DNA of 7,225 nt, from the NCBI GenBank assembly GCA_002449915.1, contig DJXY01000012.1, forward strand, positions 1 to 7,225. Reading direction: 5' to 3'. Below, piece after piece: positions 1 through 5,758 of this stretch. Each line of letters begins with the position of its first letter. The stretch's first letter is position 1. The notes under the pieces are model-generated. The model made no database searches and was not told where the DNA came from. It saw only the letters and a list, made by a program, of their open reading frames with translations. Position numbers and translations under genes: made by a program. This stretch comes from Oribacterium sp. UBA6992 (GTDB taxonomy: Bacteria; Bacillota; Clostridia; Lachnospirales; Lachnospiraceae).

Positions 1-73
1 CGGCGGCGCAAAATGCAGTAAAAAAGCCAGAAAAAGTGTATGGATTTTTTTGCAGCCATTCTATTATCCTGTC

Positions 74-102
74 TTGACAATTATTCGGAATAAAGGCATT
101 AT
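74..102 (+). promoter_or_regulatory. Probable sigma-A promoter of the dcw operon
   Basis: A perfect -35 hexamer TTGACA lies at 74-79. With a 17-bp spacer the -10 would be CATTAT at 97-102, which matches the consensus at 4 of 6 positions. A better hexamer, TATTAT at 100-105, would need a 20-bp spacer. Transcription would start near 108-112, at the left edge of the 10-bp repeats, which gives a leader of only about 40 nt before mraZ. The -35 is convincing; the exact -10 is uncertain. Confidence 0.65.
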
Positions 103-110
103 TATATTCG

Positions 111-140
111 TAAGTGGTAGAAAGTGGTAGAAAGTGGTAA
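111..140 (+). promoter_or_regulatory. MraZ operator: three 10-bp direct repeats
   Basis: Three tandem copies with an exact 10-bp period are visible: TAAGTGGTAG (111-120), AAAGTGGTAG (121-130) and AAAGTGGTAA (131-140). A fourth, decayed copy, TGACTGGATG, continues in phase at 141-150 and reaches the mraZ start codon. Known MraZ sites are short direct repeats spaced about one helical turn apart just before mraZ (TGGGN-type in Escherichia coli, AAAGTG-type in mollicutes), and this array has the same form and place. By inference MraZ binds here and represses its own operon. The repeats lie at or just after the predicted transcription start and cover the ribosome binding region of mraZ. Confidence 0.75.
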
Positions 141-147
141 TGACTGG

Positions 148-573
148 ATGTTTACTGGTGAGTATCATCACAATCTGGATGCGAAGGGCAGGATGATCAT
201 TCCGGCGAAGTTCCGGGAGGGTCAGAGCGATACCTTCTGGGTGACTAGGAGCCTGGATGGATGCCTCAGCATGTATACTCCGGATGGATGGCAGGAGCTT
301 GTAAATAAACTGGATTCACTGCAATTTACCAGTACAAAAGCAAGGATGATGAAGCGCTTCATTATAGGCAGCTCGGTGCAGTGCGATCTCGATAAGCAGG
401 GGCGGATCCTGATTCCGCAGGTGCTTAGAAAGACGGCAGGTCTCGACAAGGATGTTACATTGGTTGGTGTCGGAGACCATGTGGAAATCTGGTCCAGTGA
501 GTCCTGGGATGCTTATAATAATTTCGATGATCCGGAGGCGCTTGCTGCAGAGCTGGAGGGACTTGGCATTTGA
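148..573 (+). CDS. mraZ: MraZ, transcriptional regulator of the dcw cluster
   Basis: MraZ is a ring-forming DNA-binding protein of the SpoVT/AbrB superfamily that controls its own operon. The protein has the two tandem MraZ half-domains, each with a DxxxR signature: D11-AKG-R15 followed by MIIPAKFR, and D82-KQG-R86 followed by ILIPQVLRK. The start at ATG 148 gives [15 protein letters not shown] and 141 residues, which fits the family. An in-frame GTG at 124 would add eight residues (MVESGNDW) encoded by the operator repeats. I reject it because family proteins begin at M-F-x-G-E-Y. No strong Shine-Dalgarno precedes 148, since the operator occupies that place, so translation may be weak. The gene ends in ATTTGA and overlaps the rsmH start by 4 nt. 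Confidence 0.95.
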   Translation: MFTGEYHHNLDAKGRMIIPAKFREGQSDTFWVTRSLDGCLSMYTPDGWQELVNKLDSLQFTSTKARMMKRFIIGSSVQCDLDKQGRILIPQVLRKTAGLDKDVTLVGVGDHVEIWSSESWDAYNNFDDPEALAAELEGLGI

Positions 574-1514
574 CATTTAAACATTATTCCGTACTGCTCC
601 GCGAAACCATCCAGGGACTGAATATCGATCCAGATGGCATTTATGTGGATGGCACACTCGGAGGCGGAGGGCATGCGCTGGAGGTGTGCAGGAGACTATC
701 TCCCAAGGGGAGGTTGATCGGTATAGATCAGGATAAGGATGCGATTGCAGCAGCAGGTGAGAGACTCAGGGACTTTAGCGACCGGGTTACCATCGTGCGC
801 AGCAATTATGAACAGATTGATACGGTCCTGCATGAGCTTCAAATTGAAAAAGTAAATGGAATTTACCTCGATCTCGGTGTTTCCAGTTATCAGCTGGATA
901 CTGCAGAACGAGGATTTTCTTATCGGACAGATGCACCGCTGGATATGAGGATGGATGATCGAAATCCTGTAACGGCGGCAGATATTGTCAATGATTATAG
1001 TGAAGCGCAGCTTTTCCATATGATTAAAAATTATGGAGAGGATCGTTTTGCACAGAACATTGCAAAGCATATTGTTCAGTACCGCGAAAAAAAGCGGATC
1101 GAAACAACGCTCGAGCTTGCGGATATTATATCCGGCGCTATTCCGGCGAGGATTCGCGCGACATCCGGGCATCCCGCCAAAAGAACATTTCAGGCAATCC
1201 GAATTGAGCTGAACCGGGAGCTGGATGTACTGGAAAACTCTTTGGACGCAATGATTGATGATCTTAAAGAGGGTGGGAGACTTTGTGTGATTACCTTTCA
1301 TTCGCTGGAGGACCGGATCGTAAAAAACAAGTTCAGAACAGCGGAAAAGCCTTGTATCTGTCCTCCGGATTTTCCTGTATGCGTATGCGGCAGGAAGTCA
1401 AAGGGACGCGTCATTACAAGGAAGCCGATCCTGCCGTCTGAGGAGGAGCTCAGAGAAAACAGCAGGTCGCAGAGCGCTAAGCTCAGGATATTTGAGAAGC
1501 ATACAGAGGTTTGA
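570..1514 (+). CDS. rsmH: RsmH, 16S rRNA (cytosine-1402-N4)-methyltransferase
   Basis: RsmH (MraW) transfers a methyl group from S-adenosylmethionine to N4 of C1402 in the decoding site of 16S rRNA. The 314 residues match the family length. Visible motifs are the SAM-binding [11 protein letters not shown] (26-36), an acidic second motif [10 protein letters not shown] (50-59), [12 protein letters not shown] (99-110), [16 protein letters not shown] (114-129), [20 protein letters not shown] (199-218) and [12 protein letters not shown] (241-252). The start is TTG at 570 inside TTGA, overlapping the mraZ stop. GGAGGG at 555-560 lies 9 nt upstream, and [12 protein letters not shown] aligns with family N-termini, so translational coupling to mraZ is likely. 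A paired cysteine segment, [13 protein letters not shown] (262-274), lies near the C-terminus; I recall such segments as common in clostridial RsmH. Confidence 0.97.
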   Translation: MTFKHYSVLLRETIQGLNIDPDGIYVDGTLGGGGHALEVCRRLSPKGRLIGIDQDKDAIAAAGERLRDFSDRVTIVRSNYEQIDTVLHELQIEKVNGIYLDLGVSSYQLDTAERGFSYRTDAPLDMRMDDRNPVTAADIVNDYSEAQLFHMIKNYGEDRFAQNIAKHIVQYREKKRIETTLELADIISGAIPARIRATSGHPAKRTFQAIRIELNRELDVLENSLDAMIDDLKEGGRLCVITFHSLEDRIVKNKFRTAEKPCICPPDFPVCVCGRKSKGRVITRKPILPSEEELRENSRSQSAKLRIFEKHTEV

Positions 1515-1516
1515 AT

Positions 1517-1567
1517 ATGAAATCCCTGGAGAGTGGGCTGCCTAAGGTCTGGCGGCATCCGATGTAA
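1517..1567 (+). CDS. Possible 16-codon mini-ORF after rsmH
   Basis: ATG at 1517 opens a reading frame MKSLESGLPKVWRHPM that ends at TAA 1565-1567. AGAGG at 1505-1509, inside the end of rsmH, gives a good Shine-Dalgarno with a 7-nt spacer, and the start lies 2 nt after the rsmH stop. The stop codon falls in the loop of the 1556-1577 hairpin. It matches no peptide I know. It could be a leader peptide that links translation to folding of the gap RNA, or it could be chance, since short frames with a ribosome site are common. Confidence 0.22.
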   Translation: MKSLESGLPKVWRHPM

Positions 1568-1593
1568 GGGTCGGATGGTAGCTCTCCCTGGAT
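1522..1593 (+). promoter_or_regulatory. Imperfect stem-loop in the rsmH-ftsL gap
   Basis: The first 80 nt of the gap can fold into one long arm. Outer pairing is ATCC 1522-1525 with GGAT 1590-1593. A 2x2 loop follows, then GGAGAG 1528-1533 with CTCTCC 1582-1587, then CTGC 1538-1541 with GTAG 1578-1581 (one G-U pair). The apex is a perfect 7-bp hairpin, CATCCGA 1556-1562 with TCGGATG 1571-1577, around an 8-nt loop. No run of T follows, so it is not a standard intrinsic terminator. It may be a processing site, a stability element or a cis-regulatory RNA. I do not recognise a known riboswitch, and the folding was done by eye. Confidence 0.35.
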
Positions 1594-1661
1594 ATCCGGG
1601 TAAGCTTTCTGAGGCTTTGGTATTGATTAAGATCTGAATCAGGATAGAAAGTCGTTCTGCA

Positions 1662-1667
1662 TATAAT
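1662..1667 (+). promoter_or_regulatory. Possible internal promoter (-10) ahead of ftsL
   Basis: A perfect TATAAT hexamer sits at 1662-1667, 30 bp upstream of the ftsL ATG. No good -35 is present: the 17-bp position reads TCAGGA. A TG lies one base too far upstream for a classic extended -10. Transcription from here would begin near 1674 and give a leader of about 24 nt carrying the ftsL ribosome site. It could supply ftsL and the PBP independently of MraZ control, but the support is a single hexamer. Confidence 0.3.
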
Positions 1668-1697
1668 GTTTGGTGCAGGACAGGGGGATGTGAGCAT

Positions 1698-2249
1698 ATG
1701 GCTAGGAGTACAGCAAGGACAGCTGGAAAAGTACATACGTTTGTGGATGGTAATACCGTACGGAAGGAGCTTCCACAGATACAGAAGCCTCGTCGTTCGC
1801 CGGGGACCAAACGGAAAACCGGTAAAAAGCAGCATACATATATGCAGCTTGACCGTCAGAGGATCCTTTCCGAGAGGGAGATGGATCACCGTGCCCAGCA
1901 GGAACGGCTGAGAGGCAAGGCTGTTTCAGTGGATGCACCCTTTCTTTTTGTGCTTATTGTAGCATCACTTTGCACTCTGGCGCTGTGCTTTAACTATATA
2001 CAGCTGCAGACCTCCATTAATTACAGAATGTCCTCGATTGATCAGAAAAAGCAGCAGCTTGAACAGCTTAAATCAGAAAATGATGCGCTGCAGAGCTCCA
2101 TTGATACTGCTGTCGATCTTAATGAAATTTACCGTATCGCTACCCAGGAGCTTGGCATGGTATACGCAGGTAATGATCAGGTAATTACCTACAACAAAAC
2201 GGAAAGCGAGTATGTGAGACAGTATGAGGACATCCCGGAATACAAGTAA
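1698..2249 (+). CDS. ftsL: FtsL-like bitopic septum protein
   Basis: This is a small single-pass membrane protein in the ftsL position between rsmH and the division PBP. In known systems FtsL and DivIC/FtsB form a coiled-coil complex that activates the septal FtsW-PBP synthase. The 183 residues comprise a long basic cytoplasmic region (about 1-78), one membrane segment (about 80-101, rich in L, V, A, F), a coiled coil (about 102-137, IDQKKQQLEQLKSENDALQ) and a conserved-looking end, LNEIYRIATQELGMVYAGN, typical of FtsL/DivIC proteins. The cytoplasmic part is longer than in most FtsL proteins. ATG 1698 is the first possible start in frame after a TGA at 1635; AGGGGG at 1682-1687 serves as the ribosome site with a 10-nt spacer. 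The 3' end overlaps the PBP gene by 26 nt. Sequence similarity in this family is low, so position and architecture carry the call. Confidence 0.85.
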   Translation: MARSTARTAGKVHTFVDGNTVRKELPQIQKPRRSPGTKRKTGKKQHTYMQLDRQRILSEREMDHRAQQERLRGKAVSVDAPFLFVLIVASLCTLALCFNYIQLQTSINYRMSSIDQKKQQLEQLKSENDALQSSIDTAVDLNEIYRIATQELGMVYAGNDQVITYNKTESEYVRQYEDIPEYK

Positions 2250-4611
2250 CAACACAAATCGGAAAAAGAGGGGTAAGATCCTCACGCAATACATGCAGAG
2301 AAAGCTGGCAGTCGCACTCGGTGTGATTATGCTGGCTTTAATTGCGCTTATCGGAGCAATCTACCGGATTATTTATACCAATAATGATGATTACAATAAG
2401 ATTGTGCTGTCGCAGAGGCAGGCATCCTATGACTCGCGTACGATTCCTTTCCGCCGGGGCGATATTATGGACCGGAACGGCACGGTGCTTGCCACAAGTC
2501 AGAAGGTCTATAATCTGATCCTGGATCCCAAGGTCATATATTCAAGAGATGACGGGCGCTATGTAGATGCAACGGTACAGGCTCTGTCGGAGTATTTTGG
2601 ATATGATCAGGGAGAACTCAAGCAGCTTCTGGAGGAGCGGAAGGATAAATCCTATGTGAAGTACCAGAAGCAGCTTTCCTATGATGATAAGTCCGGCTGG
2701 GAGAAGTATGTAGAAGATAAAAACAAGCAGTTTGCGGCTTCCGGAGACAAGGCAAGGGTAAAGGGAGTCTGGTTTGAGGATGAATATACGCGGACGTATC
2801 CATATAATTCACTTGCCTGCAATGTCATAGGATTTTCCACACCGGATGGTTCCAACGGTACCGGAGGAGTAGAGCAGTATTATAACTCCACACTGATGGG
2901 AACCAATGGACGGGAGTACGGTTATCTTGACGACGATACCAGACTGCAGTCTGTGCTTAAGGAGCCGACGGATGGCAACTCTATCGTCACAACGATCAAT
3001 ACCAACATTCAGATGTCGGTGGAGAAGTATCTGAACGAGTGGCAGAACGACGATGTCGGATCTAAGGTTGCGGCTGCCATCGTGATGGATCCCAAGACAT
3101 CCGAGGTGCTTGCGATGGCATCGACCAATCAGTTTAATCTTAATGACCCGCGGGCACTGGATCCGAAGGTTTATACGGATGACGTGCTGATGAAGCTGGG
3201 ACGTACGGAAGCTGTCGGTGTGTATCACCGCCAGAATCCGGACGCGGAGGAGATCACGGAGGATCAGGTTTCCAAGTACTTTACCAATGATGAAATCAAA
3301 TCCTACGGGCAGCAGGTTGCGTGGAACCAGATCTGGAGAAATGTGGCGGTATCGGATACGTATGAGCCGGGCTCTACTGCAAAGCCATTTACCATTGCCG
3401 CGGCACTCGAGACAGGAGCCATTACGCCCTCTACGATATTTGTCTGTGATGGATATGTGGAGTTAAATGATGGCCTACATACCTGGAGAATCAAGTGCCA
3501 CAATATCAATGGTGACGGACCGCTGGATGCAGAGCAGGCACTGATGCGTTCCTGTAACGTATATCTCATGCAGACAGCATTTGCACTGGGCGCCGAGAAC
3601 TTTGTAAAGTATCAGCATATTTTTGGCTTTGGTGAGAAGACCGGCATTGACCTCCCGGCGGAGGCAGACACCTCGGATCTTGTATATACCGCGGATACCC
3701 TTGGTAAAACGGCACTTGCGACCAATTCCTTTGGACAGAACTTTAACGTCACGATGATACAGATGGCTTCCGCGTACTGCAGCATTTTGAATGGCGGCTC
3801 CTACTACAAGCCGCATGTGGTCAAGCAGATTCTTAATTCCAACGGAACTGTGCTGGAGGACATCAAGCCTGAGCTTGTCCGGACAACTGCGTCTAAGGAG
3901 ACCTGTGATTTCCTTAAGGAAGCCTTGTTTCAGACGGTTGAAGGCGGCACTGGCGTAAAGGCAAAGATTACAGGCTATCATGTCGGTGGCAAGACCGGTA
4001 CTGCGGAGAAGCTGCCGCGTTCGGCTAAAAACTATCTTGTTTCCTTCTGCGGTTTTGCTCCGGTAGAGGATCCGCAGGTACTGGTATATGTGATCGTTGA
4101 TACACCTAACCTCAAGGGAGAAGCGCAGGCAACGGCCTCATTCGCAATCGGCATCGAGCGGAAGATCATGAATGAAGCCCTGCAGTTCCTCAACATCCCG
4201 GCACAGGGAGAGACGGATCCGCAGAACTCACTCAACAATGCGCTGTCAACAAGTCCGGAGGGTATCAGTAAGGAAACCATGGGAGCTGAAGTGGAAACCG
4301 ATGCAGAGGGCAATACCATTGCGGCAGGTGAAACCGATGCGGCTGGCAACGTGCTGGAAACCAACGCCAATGGAGATGTGGTGATCCGGACGACGGATGC
4401 GAATGGAAACACCGTTGCGGAAACCCGTGGTCCGGCAGTGACGGATGAGGCCATCAAGGATGGAAGCTCGGATCTGCCAGATGCTGTACCTGGGACGGAT
4501 GCGGCATCCCAGGCGGAAAGCACGGAGACTGGTGAGACTACATTGAAAAATGATGACAGTGCGCAAACGACGGAGAGTGATGAAACGACTGCGTCGAAGA
4601 CAGAGGATTAA
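2224..4611 (+). CDS. ftsI: Class B penicillin-binding protein (FtsI/SpoVD type transpeptidase)
   Basis: This monofunctional DD-transpeptidase cross-links peptidoglycan on the outer face of the membrane, probably at the septum with FtsW. The 795 residues show a basic N-terminus, a signal anchor (about 28-51), the class B N-terminal domain beginning FRRGDIMDRNGTVLA (76-90), and a transpeptidase domain with all three motifs: S384-TA-K387 within TYEPGSTAKPF, S443-C-N445, and K590-T-G592 within GGKTGTAEK. An insert rich in charged residues (about 310-372) precedes the active serine; similar inserts occur in clostridial homologues. The domain ends near 658, and an acidic, Thr/Ala/Glu/Asp-rich tail of about 137 residues follows in place of PASTA domains. 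The ATG at 2224 has only a weak upstream purine stretch and lies inside ftsL, so coupled translation is likely; ATG 2293 (M24) is an alternative start. Whether its main job is vegetative division (FtsI) or spore cortex synthesis (SpoVD) cannot be told from sequence; the location favours division. Confidence 0.93.
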   Translation: MRTSRNTSNNTNRKKRGKILTQYMQRKLAVALGVIMLALIALIGAIYRIIYTNNDDYNKIVLSQRQASYDSRTIPFRRGDIMDRNGTVLATSQKVYNLILDPKVIYSRDDGRYVDATVQALSEYFGYDQGELKQLLEERKDKSYVKYQKQLSYDDKSGWEKYVEDKNKQFAASGDKARVKGVWFEDEYTRTYPYNSLACNVIGFSTPDGSNGTGGVEQYYNSTLMGTNGREYGYLDDDTRLQSVLKEPTDGNSIVTTINTNIQMSVEKYLNEWQNDDVGSKVAAAIVMDPKTSEVLAMASTNQFNLNDPRALDPKVYTDDVLMKLGRTEAVGVYHRQNPDAEEITEDQVSKYFTNDEIKSYGQQVAWNQIWRNVAVSDTYEPGSTAKPFTIAAALETGAITPSTIFVCDGYVELNDGLHTWRIKCHNINGDGPLDAEQALMRSCNVYLMQTAFALGAENFVKYQHIFGFGEKTGIDLPAEADTSDLVYTADTLGKTALATNSFGQNFNVTMIQMASAYCSILNGGSYYKPHVVKQILNSNGTVLEDIKPELVRTTASKETCDFLKEALFQTVEGGTGVKAKITGYHVGGKTGTAEKLPRSAKNYLVSFCGFAPVEDPQVLVYVIVDTPNLKGEAQATASFAIGIERKIMNEALQFLNIPAQGETDPQNSLNNALSTSPEGISKETMGAEVETDAEGNTIAAGETDAAGNVLETNANGDVVIRTTDANGNTVAETRGPAVTDEAIKDGSSDLPDAVPGTDAASQAESTETGETTLKNDDSAQTTESDETTASKTED
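4294..4416 (+). repeat. Degenerate 9-residue repeat in the PBP tail
   Basis: Four related units lie in the C-terminal tail of the PBP: ETDAEGNTI (691-699), ETDAAGNVL (703-711), ETNANGDVV (712-720) and TTDANGNTV (723-731). The pattern is [ET]-T-[DN]-A-x-G-[ND]-x-[IVL]. At DNA level GAAACCGATGC recurs at the first two units, so recent internal duplication is plausible. The tail lies outside the membrane. The unit resembles short Asp/Asn/Gly turns, but I cannot assign a fold or ligand. Confidence 0.6.
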
Positions 4612-4631
4612 ATTTTGGGGTGACATAAGAT

Positions 4632-4662
4632 GCAGGCTCCGATCTGATGAACCGGAGCCTGC
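4632..4662 (+). other. Perfect 10-bp hairpin between the PBP gene and mraY
   Basis: GCAGGCTCCG (4632-4641) pairs perfectly with CGGAGCCTGC (4653-4662) around an 11-nt loop (4642-4652). The stem is GC-rich and starts 20 nt after the PBP stop codon. The bases after it read CTATAGGATC with no run of T, so it does not qualify as a standard Rho-independent terminator. It may protect the 3' end of the upstream message, mark a cleavage site or cause partial termination, which would set different levels for the PBP and for mraY-murD-ftsW. Confidence 0.6.
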
Positions 4663-4672
4663 CTATAGGATC

Positions 4673-4690
4673 TCAGCATCTGATGGCTGA
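4673..4690 (+). other. Small second hairpin before mraY
   Basis: TCAGC (4673-4677) can pair with GCTGA (4686-4690) around the 8-nt loop ATCTGATG. The loop repeats exactly the first eight bases of the loop of the larger hairpin at 4632-4662. The stem is short and may be weak. It ends 14 nt before the mraY ribosome site (GAGGA, 4705-4709). Confidence 0.3.
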
Positions 4691-4715
4691 TGAAAAAAAT
4701 AACTGAGGAATCGAA

Positions 4716-5675
4716 ATGTATTTGGATTTGGTATTATCAATATTTATTAGCTTTGCACTTGTGACGATTGCCTGCCCTTTTGCAATCCCGGAGCTTCATA
4801 AGCTGAAGTTTGGACAGGAGGTGCGGGATGACGGTCCCAAGGCACATCTCAAAAAGCAGGGAACACCGACAATGGGAGGCATCGTATTTATCCTGGCGAT
4901 TCTGCTTACCGGACTGATTTTTGCAGGGAGATACCCACATGTACTGCCGGTGCTGTTTCTTACAGTGGGCTTCGGCGTGGTTGGCTTTGTAGATGACTTT
5001 CTTAAAGTGGTGAAGCACCAGTCGGAGGGTTTTAATCCAAAGCAGAAATTTATCTGTCAGCTGATCATCACAACGATCTTTGCCATATACCTCTACCGGT
5101 CTCCGGACTATGCCAATACCATGCTGGTGCCGTTTACAGGATATTATCTTGACCTTGGATGGCTGTATATTCCGGCAGTGCTGTTTATTGTAACAGCGAC
5201 AGATAACGGAGCCAATTTCACCGATGGTCTGGATGGACTGTGCTCCTCGGTAACTGCGGTGATCGCGCTTTTCCTTGCTGCGGTGAGTCTTGCGTTTCGC
5301 GGCGGAGAGATCACACCGGCAGCGGGTGCTGTGTTTGGCGCACTGCTTGGCTTTTTGATTTTTAATGCCTATCCGGCTAAAGTATTTATGGGAGATACCG
5401 GGTCCCTTGCACTTGGAGGATTTGTTGCGGCAGCTGCATTTGAACTCCAGATACCACTGTTTATTCCTGTTTTTGCATTTATCTATCTTATAGAAGTACT
5501 GTCGGTTATTATGCAGGTAACCTACTTTAAAGCAACCCATGGAAAACGGATTTTCAGGATGGCTCCGATTCACCATCATTTTGAATTGGGTGGCTGGTCT
5601 GAGACCAAGGTTGTGACAGTCTTCACGGTAGTAACCATTCTGCTATGCCTGCTTTCCTCTCTGGGAATTTCCTGA
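4716..5675 (+). CDS. mraY: MraY, phospho-MurNAc-pentapeptide translocase
   Basis: MraY is an integral membrane enzyme that moves phospho-MurNAc-pentapeptide from UDP onto undecaprenyl phosphate, giving lipid I. The 319 residues are hydrophobic with many membrane segments, as expected for the ten-helix family. Signatures are DDGPKAHLKKQGTPTMGG (38-55), the Asp pair in GFVDDFLK (D93, D94), NFTDGLDGL (167-175), MGDTGSLALGG (225-235, with D227 the third expected catalytic Asp) and MAPIHHHFE (282-290). The start ATG 4716 is preceded by GAGGA at 4705-4709 with a 6-nt spacer. It follows the PBP directly; murE and murF, often found here in other Firmicutes, are absent. No defect is visible. Confidence 0.97.
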   Translation: MYLDLVLSIFISFALVTIACPFAIPELHKLKFGQEVRDDGPKAHLKKQGTPTMGGIVFILAILLTGLIFAGRYPHVLPVLFLTVGFGVVGFVDDFLKVVKHQSEGFNPKQKFICQLIITTIFAIYLYRSPDYANTMLVPFTGYYLDLGWLYIPAVLFIVTATDNGANFTDGLDGLCSSVTAVIALFLAAVSLAFRGGEITPAAGAVFGALLGFLIFNAYPAKVFMGDTGSLALGGFVAAAAFELQIPLFIPVFAFIYLIEVLSVIMQVTYFKATHGKRIFRMAPIHHHFELGGWSETKVVTVFTVVTILLCLLSSLGIS

Positions 5676-5727
5676 GATTATACGGTAGGACTCATACCTT
5701 ATGGAAATTTTCGGAATATAAACAGGC

Positions 5728-5742
5728 TTGATGCAGCATCAA
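5728..5742 (+). other. Short palindrome before murD
   Basis: TTGATGCAGCATCAA is a perfect inverted repeat around a central A (7 bp each side). As RNA it would form TTGATG/CATCAA with a CAG loop. It lies in the 83-nt mraY-murD gap, just upstream of the G-rich murD ribosome site. No T run follows, so it is not a terminator. As DNA it has the form of a dimeric-repressor site, but there is no independent evidence for that. Confidence 0.35.
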
Positions 5743-5758
5743 AACGGGGGGCGGAGAT

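Noticed and set aside
33..42. AAAGTGTATG, similar to a single MraZ box.
   Set aside because: A lone copy upstream of the promoter and not in phase with the array; likely chance in A-rich sequence.
1..73. Possible 3' end of an upstream gene (frame 1 reads RRRKMQ then TAA at 19-21; frame 3 stays open to a TGA at 73-75) and a loose A-run/T-run pair at 20-52.
   Set aside because: Too little sequence to tell which frame, if any, is coding, and the A/T pairing lacks a clear GC stem, so neither a gene end nor a terminator can be supported.
696..1301. 201-codon frame on the - strand inside rsmH.
   Set aside because: Antisense shadow of a fully conserved gene; Cys/Ile/His-rich composition unlike a real protein.
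1666..1911. 81-codon frame overlapping the 5' part of ftsL.
   Set aside because: No ribosome site, different frame from ftsL, no recognisable protein; a shadow of the real gene.
4737..5579. 280-codon frame on the - strand inside mraY.
   Set aside because: Antisense to the whole of mraY, with Lys/Cys/His-rich composition and no domain; produced by the codon pattern of the + strand gene.
5701..5721. Six-codon frame (MEIFGI) in the mraY-murD gap.
   Set aside because: Ribosome site GTAGGA is 10 nt away and the stop has no relation to the nearby palindrome; nothing beyond chance.
5717..5722. TATAAA as a -10 box for murD.
   Set aside because: No -35 at 16-18 bp upstream and not a consensus hexamer in an AT-rich gap.
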